From: Mytilinidion resinicola
Taxonomy: Eukaryota; Ascomycota; Dothideomycetes; Mytilinidiales; Mytilinidiaceae
Length of the DNA: 38,062 nucleotides
NCBI RefSeq assembly: GCF_010093595.1
Contig: NW_022985447.1
Span: forward strand, 1 to 38,062
Reading direction: 5' to 3'
In this document: one piece after another, positions 29,559-38,062 of the stretch
Position numbering within the stretch: position 1 is the stretch's first letter
Layout of the letters: every line of letters begins with the position of its first letter
The notes under the pieces: generated by a model
What the model saw: the letters and a program-made list of their open reading frames with translations, nothing else
Told to the model about the DNA's origin: nothing
Databases searched by the model: none
Program-made: the position numbers and the translations under genes

Positions 29559-29966
29559 CTGCACGGGGCATGAAAAAGGTGGCACTCTAGTCTACATGGG
29601 GTGTGTGCGTGTCTACCACTGCTTGGGTTGCTTCAATGCATTTTCAGAAATATAAAAGGGATAGAAGCTCTTCAGTCTAGGCAGCTATGTAAAAACTCGT
29701 TGAAGCACTTCAAGCAGTGATAGACAGGTGCACGTATATAACAGTGTGGTTGATGAGTGTCAACAGAAAGTGGCAGTCCACAATCTGTGACATATACACT
29801 ATTTTTAACTATGCTTGTGTGCGTTTATTTAGCACCGCTTGAGGACCCCCAGTTTGTTATTGTTATTCATGAAATACGGGTTTTAGAAAGCCTGATCGCT
29901 TTCCGGGCCACCTCGAACGGGGTTGAACTGCTTGAGTGTGCCACTTTTTTCTGCCTAGCGTGCACC
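29559..29966 (+). mobile_element. Non-autonomous TIR element (MITE-like), copy 2
   Basis: About 408 bp, same orientation as copy 1, with the same ends (GCACGGGGCATGAAAAAGG ... and ...CCACTTTTTTCTGCCTAGCGTGC) and the same internal landmarks. It is about 40 bases longer, mainly because of a segment around GATAGACAGGTGCACG that copy 1 lacks. Many point differences between copies indicate they are not recent. Confidence 0.7.
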
Positions 29967-30925
29967 GACCTGTGGACATCGTGGATTGCCAACCTCAGCC
30001 ACGTCAATTTCACTCCACTACCCTGCATCTTCTTTATGAGTATTGCAAATAGCAGACTTATGAGAGCTAGGGCACTACTAATACCCCTCATGCTCCTCCT
30101 TGGCCTCTTTCCTATCGTCGTTTGAAGTTGTACATCAGTGTTCAAGGAGAGAGTACATCTACTCTAACTCTTCTTTCGTCTCATCTGCTTCCTCTTGGCT
30201 CGATTTCTTCTGCTGTTATTAGCAGTTTTGGCAAATAATGACATGGAAGAAGGGTATGGCAGCATATGCGGCCATTTGTAAGGGAAAGTACAAAGGTAGT
30301 AAGAGAGTAGGCTGTGAAAGGCGCTTCGGTCGATACGCTTCTCATACGAGCTGTGGCGGATTATCTTATCCGCTAGGCATCCTCGCAAAATCAAGACCAT
30401 AAAATTTTATGCTGATGGCTGTGAGCTTGACCAGACAATAAATTCAATTATGCCTGATCATGATACTGTAAGTTGCGATTTCACAGCGCCGGAACAAGCC
30501 GTCCGTCCGCTTCAGCCCCGAGACTTCATTCCATTCGAGACAATGGTTTGGATAGTCATGAATGCAGTCGGCACTGATTGGTTCTATTCTCGTGAGTATG
30601 CTGGCTGCCTCAAGAATGAACCAATAAGATTGACCGTCTGCAGGTTCAGCTCGTATGCCAGCCACCTGCACCCACGCTACATTGCGCGGCTAGACACACG
30701 GTGTCCTCATGAGCATCTGACAGGCGAGCTGAACACCTTGGAAGTTTAGGTGGCTGTTTGCCTAGATTTAAGGAGGAGGGGGCGCATTCAAAAAAACTGC
30801 TATTATGGGGCTCCGTATGGCAACAGCTTTCAATAGCTCCATCTCCACCGCGCACGACAGCTGCACAAGTGACAAGCGCATCCTCCTACGGCGCTGTTAT
30901 ACTTGATGTCGACGCTTAATACACC
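29967..30925. other. Gene-free stretch, promoter side of the Cys-rich membrane protein
   Basis: About 960 bases. Short open frames at 30450-30749 (plus) and 30164-30400 (minus) have no recognisable content. The region just before 30926 should be the promoter of the next gene. Confidence 0.4.
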
Positions 30926-32139
30926 ATGCATTTCTGCCAGAAAATCGTTCTAGCGTTGACGGCGCTGATCTTCAGCTCCACCGCCGTTTCCGGACTATCC
31001 ACGCAGGCTGGGACCGTTATTACTCCTCCACCGCCACAGCCTACCCTTTGCTCTCCACTCAACCCTCTCAAGCGCCAGGAGAGCTGTTCCTATGGCCTTT
31101 GCGGCACGCAGTGTCTATCCCAAGGCGCGTTTTGCTGCGGGCCTGCAGGAACTCTCGCAACCTCACCTTACTGGGTCTGTGACAATGGAGCATGTATAAC
31201 CAGCGTTCGAGGATCCACAGGCGTTGTAGACTGCTATGATCCGGATAACCCACAAGGCACAACGCAATCGTGTATAGACAATGTCCCCACAGCAACTTGC
31301 TCTTCCACTGATCGTTGCTACACCTGGTATATCCTTTCAGTCCTCTCTTAAGACCACTCTTGCTAATCACCCCCAGCTCTACCGACGAGCCTTTCTGCTT
31401 CTGGGAAACCTACGTGCAGACCAACCCAACCACCTTGCGGTGGTTCTCGTGTGTGCCATCTAAGATCCCAGATGTGACCTTCTACGCGGCAACAATCACG
31501 GGCAATCTTTCATCTTCCACTCGTTCACCACCACTATCCACATCGAGCTCCACTCCTGGGCCAAAATCCTCCACCGGCGGCCCCGTCCTATCCACTCACA
31601 CCATTATTAGCATCGCAGTCGGTGGGGGTGTAACATTGATAGGATGTATGGCGATCATAGCGTGGTGCTGCGTCTTGGTTCGAAAGAAGAACCAGAGGAA
31701 TACACAAGACGGTGTGTACCAGAATGAGCCTCCGCCTCGAATGATGCATGATCGCTCTCCCGCGGAATTGCCCGTTGGCTCACCACCTCGCTACTACGAC
31801 CAACAGCTTCCCCAGATGAGCCAGGCTCTCGGTTCCACGGCTTTTGGAGCAGAGACTGTTCATGATGACGTGGGTGTTCATACACCAGTGGCAGAGTTGC
31901 CGGGAAAGACGGCGAGTGCTGGGGTGACGGGGCTGGGGAAGTACGAGCAACAGGAGGGAGAGCGGCGGGTATATGAGCGCGAGATTGCGTATGGGAATCA
32001 GAATGATGTGCGGGCAACAGAACAAGAACCTGCGCGTGCTCAGGGCACCGACTTTGTGGAGCTGAGCACAAATAGGGGGAGTTACACCGAGGGAGACGAT
32101 TGGGGACATATGTCGCCGGGGGTGGGGGTAGCAAGGTAG
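30926..32139 (+). CDS. Single-pass membrane protein with Cys-rich ectodomain (possible surface sensor)
   Basis: Exons 30926-31326 and 31377-32139, with a 50 bp intron (GTATAT ... GCTAATC ... CAG). This gives 387 residues. A signal peptide (about 1-23, VLALTALIFSSTAVSG) is followed by a short Pro stretch. Then comes an ectodomain with more than a dozen cysteines (CSYGLCGTQCLSQGAFCCG, VCDNGACITS, then CYTCSTDEPFCFWE restored only by splicing), and a Ser/Thr/Pro-rich stalk. One membrane helix lies at about 209-233 (IISIAVGGGVTLIGCMAIIA then WCCVLV), followed by RKKN and a roughly 150-residue polar tail. The architecture resembles Wsc/Mid2-type wall sensors, but the Cys pattern is not a WSC domain I recognise. 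Function not assigned. Confidence 0.8.
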
Positions 32140-32230
32140 TTCGGAGTGAGGAATTGAGTCTGAATAGCTATTACGCGTATCCATTTATATTAACAAACTC
32201 AATGTGTTTCTCTTGGATTGCCAGCGATTG

Positions 32231-33331
32231 TTAGGTGGTCTTCTTGCTTGCAGCAGTATCCTTCAACTTCCATAAATTGAACATACGCGTGAAAACGAAA
32301 TCCTACGTCGCCAACTGTGAGCATTAATCAGAGGTGGGCAAGGGACGTTGGACTTACCATAACAATCCCCAAGGGTAAGAATCGCTGCACGAACCAAATC
32401 ATCCATGACGCATTCCCTGCCCACACCCAACGCGAAGGGTTTGATGTCAGCACATGGCTGACGACATCCTTAGCATATGCCTCAGTAGGCATGCCAGCCT
32501 CTTGGCTATGCGTCAGCCTCCGCTGGTACTCAGCGTTGATGGGAATGTAATATGATCCGTCGGGGAGTGTCCGTTCCGTGCGTGCGATGTTCGATTTCAC
32601 GCCCCCAGTTACTATTGTGACAACTTTAACCCCGAAAGGCGCGAGCTCGATGCGTAGAGTGTTACTATAGGCGTGGAGGGCGGCTTTTGATGCGTTGTAT
32701 GTGCTTCCGAATACATAGGGCCTGGGAGTTGTCAGTTGTTACGCTTGCTATGCATCTAGTGGGATATTTGCATACATCACTCCTGCCAGACTCCCAATCT
32801 GCACAATCGTCCCTTTCGCCTCAATCAATAGAGGTGCAAACTCTTGGCAGATTCTCATAACAGCGAAGAGGTTGACCTCAAACGTCGCTCTGACCTCACC
32901 AAAGTCCACGTCGAGGGCGGGAACCGTGTAATTTCTTCCAGCATTATTAACCAGAATGTCCAACTTCCCGCCTGTGAGGGCCTCAACTTCCTTCTTGCAT
33001 GCTTTCACGCTTTCTTCGTCGTCGACGACAAGGGAGAGGGTCTCGATCCCTTGGGTTCGGAGCTCGGATATGGTGGATGCGTTACGGGCTGTCGCGAAGA
33101 CGCGGAGGCCTTGTGCAAGCGTCAGAGGGAAGACCGAACGCGTGAGGAATTAGGAGACACCTTTCGAGGCGAATTCGCGGGCGAGGGCATGTCCGATGCC
33201 GCCGGCGCTGCAGCTTTTTGATAGAATGCTCGTCAGAAGTTTGATTCATGGAGGGAATCATAGTATGGGGGCTATGAACAGAACGGAATGATATACCCCG
33301 TAATCAGAACCGTCTTCTGTACCTTAGACAT
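32231..33331 (-). CDS. Short-chain dehydrogenase, 1-acyl-DHAP reductase-like (Ayr1 type)
   Basis: Five exons: 33297-33331, 33161-33213, 32776-33109, 32358-32721 and 32231-32302; introns 83, 51, 54 and 55 bp; 285 residues. Cofactor motif TGCSAGGIGHALA (residues 11-23, across the first junction), LDILVNNAG, IGSLAGVMPYVFGSTYNASK (active Tyr near 149) and HSQEAGMPTEAYAKDVVSHV. The last exon gives DFVFTRMFNLWKLK, the usual C-terminus of the Ayr1 group, and fixes the acceptor at TAG 32303-32305. Ayr1 reduces 1-acyl-dihydroxyacetone phosphate with NADPH at the ER and lipid droplets. Fungal genomes carry many paralogues, some in secondary-metabolite clusters, so the substrate here is uncertain. Intact; divergent from the methyltransferase. 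Confidence 0.87.
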
Positions 33332-33993
33332 GATGTAGGAGTTATGAGACCGAGGTGTCGAGAAGTTGAGACCGAGGCAGTTCGTGGTGTTGACGAGGGG
33401 GAGGGGAGCTACATCTTAAGCAGAATGTGATCACAGCATGGATCATTCATCATTGTGCATGACTGGCTCGTAACGGCTCAATGCTCTGTTGACAAGAGTA
33501 CGCATTGGCCTCTACTTGCACGATACGGCCTCGTAGTGAGCTGGTACGGAGTACATCGTATGGGCCAGTGCTCGAGTCGTGGTGAGAGCGCAGCAAGAGA
33601 GCAAAGCTCTCTAATAAGAGATTACACTAGTTCTGAGTTAGATATCAGATCCGTTTCAGGACAACCTTGGGACTCATTAGTCTGTCTTAAATGCCATGTA
33701 GAATACTATCTGCATTGATATCTCGCCTCAATGGCCCGTACATTCTTCTTTTGTTTCAAAAATGATCTATTACTAAATAGTAGTTTGAGAAGTGTGGATG
33801 CTCATGATCACCCCGCACCCGCTCTTTCTCAGCCCTCAAAGAGGCATCTGCAGCCTGGACAGCCTATCCTAGAACTATAAATCTCGTATTCTCCCGCCCT
33901 TCCTTCAACATACAAATTCTCGCGGCCTTTACTCTTAGCTCGTCTCGATTTATCTCGCCGTTCGCGCAATTTCAGCGCACAATCTTTCAAGAA
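33332..33993. promoter_or_regulatory. Divergent promoter region, Ayr1-like SDR and methyltransferase
   Basis: 662 bases between two start codons facing away from each other; shared regulation is possible. A CTATAAAT-type sequence at 33875-33882 is about 110 bases before the methyltransferase ATG. No known pathway operator recognised. Confidence 0.45.
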
Positions 33994-34928
33994 ATGGCTC
34001 TGGCGGACTGGATTCCAAGGCTTCTTCGGCCCTCTCTTCTATTGGGGCTGGCTGTCTACCGTATGCAAATGTCAAACAACACGCCAACACAGTATTATGC
34101 TGACTAGAATTCACAGACTTTGGTATGACAATACTAGAAACACTTTTCATCCGTCACGAACCATCTCTGCTCTTTAACATTCCTAAACTACAAGAAAAGT
34201 CCTTTGCAAGAATCTGGATAAACAATGGTTGTCTCCGTCGACCACAATCGCCCCTCAATCAATGCACTAACAGTCCTCCAGGCGAAAATATGTCTCTCGA
34301 AATGCCAGGCAACTTGGACGACCTTCTCAAAACCGTCCGTGGCACCGTTCTCGACGTTGGCCCTGGCAGCGGGGAACAACTCACTCGCTTTGATTCCTCG
34401 AAAGTCGATGTTATGTACGGAGCGGAGCCAGGCATCGATCTCCATCCCGGCTTGCTAAGGAGTGCCGAGAAAACCGGCTTCGGCGGAAAGTACAAGGCCT
34501 TGCACTGTGGCGGAGAGCCCGAAAGCTTGATTCCCGCACTCGCAAAAGCTGGTGTTTTCAAAGACGGTGTTTCCCAAGGTGTGTTTGACGAGGTCGTCTG
34601 TGTGCGTGTCCTGTGCGGGGTACCGCGACCCGAAGAGACTATCCAAGGATTGTACAGATTGATCAAGCCGGGAGGTAGATTGATTTTCTGTGAGCATGTC
34701 ATCAATCCCTGGCGAGAGGACGGCGCCATACTCGGAAGACTATTCCAGGCCGTGTATGCTCTCTTGGGCTGGAAATTCTTCATGGGAGGGTGCACAGTTG
34801 ATCGGAACACTAAGCAGTATCTGTTGGACGCACCAGGGAAGGAAGGATGGGAAGAGGTGCACCTGGAGAGTGTGGATCCAACGACGGCGATTCCGTTCAT
34901 TGTTGGATATCTTGTTAAGAGGGGGTGA
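33994..34928 (+). CDS. SAM-dependent methyltransferase, METTL7-like
   Basis: Three exons: 33994-34060, 34117-34227 and 34282-34928; introns 56 and 54 bp; 274 residues. The second intron is a multiple of three and has no in-frame stop, so reading through it adds a false 18-residue insert. Splicing restores WINNGENMSLEMPGN. The N-terminal part is hydrophobic (LLRPSLLLGLAVYHFG), as in membrane-anchored METTL7/TMT1 proteins. SAM motif I is VLDVGPGSGEQL (about residue 82). Motif II-like YGAEPGIDLHP follows, then post-motif LYRLIKPGGRLIFCEHV and the family C-terminal half (LLGWKFFMGGCTVDRNTKQY, PFIVGYLVK). Animal relatives methylate thiols. The substrate here is unknown. Confidence 0.85.
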
Positions 34929-35391
34929 AGCCTGTACTCTATGGGGCTTAGTAGAGTAATCCACCATGGCCCTCCAGCGTCTCGTCGATCATCTAAAAGT
35001 CGTATCTATTAATCACGAGCCGAACTCCGCAGATATGTAATTCCTTATAGAAGAGAGCAGTCACTTGAGATCAAGAGTGATATCCATGTTGGGCCTAGCG
35101 TCATTAGCTTAAAGTTAAAGAGGCTGCTCAACACCATTAACTCATCCTCTTCACATTCATCCATCAACGAATCTCTCGTATTGCATCAAAAATTCGTCTA
35201 AAGATCCTATCGTTGCTACAATATTCCCGTTGCTAGCGATGTCGTCAGAGCCAGGAGGAACGCGTCGATCGAGGTTCTCAGAGAGCAGCCAACGGTGGGA
35301 GACTCTCACGTCCTGTCAGAGGGAGAAATCTCAGGTAGTAGCTCCGGGCTCATCGTCAAGATATTTTCAGCCACTAATTTGACTGCGGACA
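34929..35391. other. Convergent intergenic region
   Basis: 463 bases between the 3' ends of the methyltransferase and the P450 pseudogene. No gene or repeat seen. Confidence 0.4.
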
Positions 35392-37078
35392 CTACAAAGC
35401 CCCTCTCCGCGTGACATAGCAAGGCCATCCATACGGTACGGCGGTAAAATGACACTCGTAAGTCCAGCTCTGCTTTGGGTCGACCTGGCGAATGTCGAAG
35501 TCTCGCACTAGGGTGGAAGCAGCTTTCGAAACCTCCAGCCTTGCCAGGTTACGGCCAGGGCATGAGTTGTATCCAGCACCAAACTGTTCAAAAAGATCAG
35601 CTTCAGTCCTTTGGGGGAATGTTTCACATCTTACCGGTATGTAATACTGTTCCATCGCCTGTCCTCTCGGCTCAAGCCATCTTGAAGGATTGAATTCGTT
35701 GGCGTCTTCACCGAAGGACTCTTTGCTCCTATGGATAACCCACTGGTGTATGCTAAGCTTGGTCTGCTTTCAATTAGCTCCAATTTGCGCGTATATGATC
35801 CGCTGTTTCCTCAGCGCGTCATTTCGATATCAACTTACACCGGGTTCAAAGAATCTCCCACCAATAGTTAATCCCTCCTTGGGAACAACTCGCGCCAGAC
35901 CCAGGGCAACTGGAGTGTGCAATCTCCAAGTCTCCTTCAAGCACGCCTAGAGATATAGCAATTGGCGAGCGACATTGTAGGGCACCGGCTTATCTTTTTC
36001 CGTTTGTGCTTGATCAATTTCTTCTCGGCATTATTGAAAGCATGCTGGATTTCTCAACATATAATAAAAGAACGCCTGCAGAGATGCTGACACAGTGTCC
36101 GCACCGGCCCCAACCGTCGCATTTACCACACCATACATGTCGTTCTCCTTGAACCGGTCCGGGTACTCCTTGAGCTGTTGCAGCCACAGCGATAGCATAT
36201 CGTTCCTCACATCCGGATTCTTCTGCCGCATCTGGATCGCCCGCTTGGTGGTGTCAAAAATGTGTTGTTGTGGCATGAGGTTCAACTTGTTCACAATTGG
36301 GTTCCCAAGAGTGTACTTATGGAACGAGTAGAAGAAGCCCGCAAGCGTGACGTAAAGAGTCAGAACTCTGGAATTCGCAATGCTCCCTCCCAGGTCCTTT
36401 CCACTCTCAAGGAATCCGAAAGCGTTAGAGAAAGTCACCTCTCCAATCACATCGAAAGCCATGTAGTTGAACCACTTATCGAACTCAACTGGTTTGCTAA
36501 CAGAAGCAAGCTCGTCCAAACGTTTGCTGAGGAGCGAAATGGCACCATCGACATATGGCTCGAACTTTATGATGTGGGAAAGAGAGTAAGCTGCCGCAAC
36601 ATTCTTGGCTCTCTCGACACGCATTTTAGGATCCACCTCTGACATTGGCGTTTGGAACCTGTGGTCTAGAAGGGCCATAACCTTGTACCAGTCGGCCTTT
36701 CGGATAGGATTGAGTAGTATCTTGCGTACACCCTCCGGGTGGCTGACACTGACTTCATTGTGGCTAATACGAACGAAGTATCCTATAGAAAATGATCAGC
36801 TACGACAAGGACGGCCATAGTCTCGACCTACCAAGCTTCTCATGTAGAGCGATGGTCTTGAACTCAATGTGCCCTCCGATTATACTCCATATTTCCCATA
36901 AAACTGAAAAGGATGCAACAAAGGGACCTGGAATATCGCTAATTGACGAAAAGTACCTTCTCCTAATTGCTACTACCAAAATATAGGCAAAAAGCAAAGT
37001 AGCAGCAATAGTGGGGTAGCTCACACCCTCCGCGAGTCCGAAAAACATCCTTGGCTTGTGAAAGGAAGAACAACCCAA
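35392..37078 (-). pseudogene. Cytochrome P450 (pisatin-demethylase-like group), disabled by two in-frame stops
   Basis: Exons: 36832-37078, 35839-36782, 35635-35763 and 35392-35583, all in phase; introns 49, 75 and 51 bp; 504 codons in total. An N-terminal membrane anchor (TIAATLLFAYILVVAIRRRY) precedes the proline hinge ISDIPGP. Landmarks: C-helix region, I-helix GAGADTVS, K-helix KETWR, PERF-like FNPSRW and the heme loop FGAGYNSCPGRNLA with the Cys thiolate ligand. TAA (36031-36033) follows NPACFQ, and TAG (35947-35949) sits in LLYL-stop-ACLKETWR, where CAG is expected (C to T). The 27 codons between the stops still read as P450, so they are not intron. The truncated product would lack K-helix and heme loop. 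A second possible start is the in-frame ATG at 37048. Confidence 0.85.
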
Positions 37079-38062
37079 ACCGCGGCGGTTTCGATGATTA
37101 TCGGAGAAGAAGGGACGCGATCTCCTCGCGTGCGCGGCGACGACAAAAATGTATAGCTAAGGAGAATTCGCCTATCGTTGATTCGCTCGAGTCGTGGACT
37201 CGGCCCAAGGACATGCCGCAGCAAGATACCGCTGTAAACGACGACACGCTACTTATCCTGGCTGGTTTTAGTTGTTGAAGAGGTAGTGATCGTCGGAAAT
37301 TCTCGGCGGGAGACTTTATCCTTGCCAGTTCCAGGAACCCTTGGACCTTCACTTCTGACGCAACCTCTTGGTCGCAAATCTGCTGCTGCAGCGAACGGCC
37401 CAGATGCCAAAACACCCCACAGACGCTCAAGCTGATCCTGGAACCGGTAGTCTCGAAGAGCCGGCTGGAACCCCTTCAGGGTCAGGTTTTACCTTGTTTC
37501 ATAAATCACGTACCGATATTGCTAGGTTTCGTCTCCTTTAGCTCAAATACGGTGACGGCCCGGAGACTAGCGTCGGCACGAAGAAAAGACCGTTAAAGAA
37601 ACTAACAGCCTAGTACGAAACACATCCCCAGCCCCCACTAGTGACTTGAAAATATCAGCATGCGGGTCGCCTCGTTGGACACACATCACGAGTATCACAA
37701 GGGCTTTGGTGCTGCAATTGGGGGCGCGCGGCAGTATAATGGGTTATACGGTGCTTTCTTTTGGCCTGTGAAATAAACACCAGGAAACGATTCAGCGAAG
37801 TTAAGAGAAAGACAGAAGTCATCGAAAATTTAACAACCCCAAAGGATATGGTTGCACAATATTACGGGATATTTTATTGTTATCACGATGGTTTACGTAT
37901 CTTCAATCTGGATCAATACCAATACTGAGATGTGCAGTAGCATCGAGCAGAGTATGGCCTGTGCTAGGTACCTCCGCGGTTGCAAAAGTCTGTTGTGATC
38001 CGTGCACGAACGCCAATCTCGTGAAATGTAAACACCACTTGGAGTTGTGATTTCTCCACACA
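37079..38062. other. Gene-free right end
   Basis: About 1 kb. The P450 promoter lies at the left. Open frames at 37098-37430 (minus) and 37051-37278 (plus) show no recognisable motifs. No repeat, tRNA or transposon end seen to the window edge. Confidence 0.4.

Noticed and set aside
32231..37078. Complete secondary-metabolite cluster
   Set aside because: No PKS, NRPS, terpene synthase, DMATS or pathway regulator in the window, and the P450 is broken.
37098..37430. 110-codon minus-strand frame beside the P450 promoter
   Set aside because: No recognisable motif; overlaps a competing plus frame and lies in the expected P450 promoter.

Overview
The window looks like nuclear DNA of a filamentous ascomycete (Pezizomycotina, most likely a Eurotiomycete such as Aspergillus or a relative). 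The evidence is: genes split by many 48-70 bp introns with GTAAGT/GTATGC-type donors and CTAAC branch points; fungus-specific families (SAT4/rhodopsin-like membrane protein, Dsc3, Dabb protein, DHA1 MFS pump); and AT-rich, RIP-like transposon debris. All gene models below were spliced by eye and checked for reading phase; none has been compared with a database.

Layout. 1-3180 is an AT-rich repeat island. It holds a head-to-head pair of LTR-like repeats (1-320 and 1283-1606) and a better-preserved fragment of a Tad1-like LINE ORF1. 3581-9435 is a low-density stretch with an intact MDR oxidoreductase and three damaged or doubtful genes: a small hydrophobic protein with an in-frame TGA, an ankyrin-repeat gene with a stop and a frameshift, and an APC permease with a stop, a frameshift and a 316 bp intrusion. 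10340-14300 is a second transposon island: two Ty1/copia fragments facing each other, a copia integrase/linker pseudogene with only TAG stops, a 257 bp terminal-inverted-repeat element carrying a regular CAGCTG array, and several minisatellites. This island appears to have removed the 5' end of a SAT4-like gene (14478-15742).

15853-25084 is ordinary gene-dense sequence: a Gly/His-rich small protein, the mitochondrial Fe-S protein Isa1, a Dabb-domain protein, the Golgi ubiquitin-ligase subunit Dsc3, a nine-exon DHA1 drug transporter and an RBR-type E3 ligase with an unusual glycine/aspartate pentad array. 26288-27395 is a frameshifted member of a fungal hypothetical family. At 27832-29966 an intact carbonyl-reductase-like SDR gene sits between two direct copies of a 0.36-0.41 kb element with terminal inverted repeats. 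30926-37078 holds a Cys-rich single-pass membrane protein, an Ayr1-like SDR divergently paired with a METTL7-like methyltransferase, and a P450 broken by two in-frame stops.

Working together: isa1 (Fe-S assembly) and dsc3 (SREBP-type sterol/hypoxia regulation) are housekeeping genes. The SDR/methyltransferase/P450 trio could be remains of a small metabolic group, but there is no backbone enzyme here. The recurring theme is decay of accessory genes by G:C-to-A:T stops next to transposon islands, while housekeeping neighbours stay intact.
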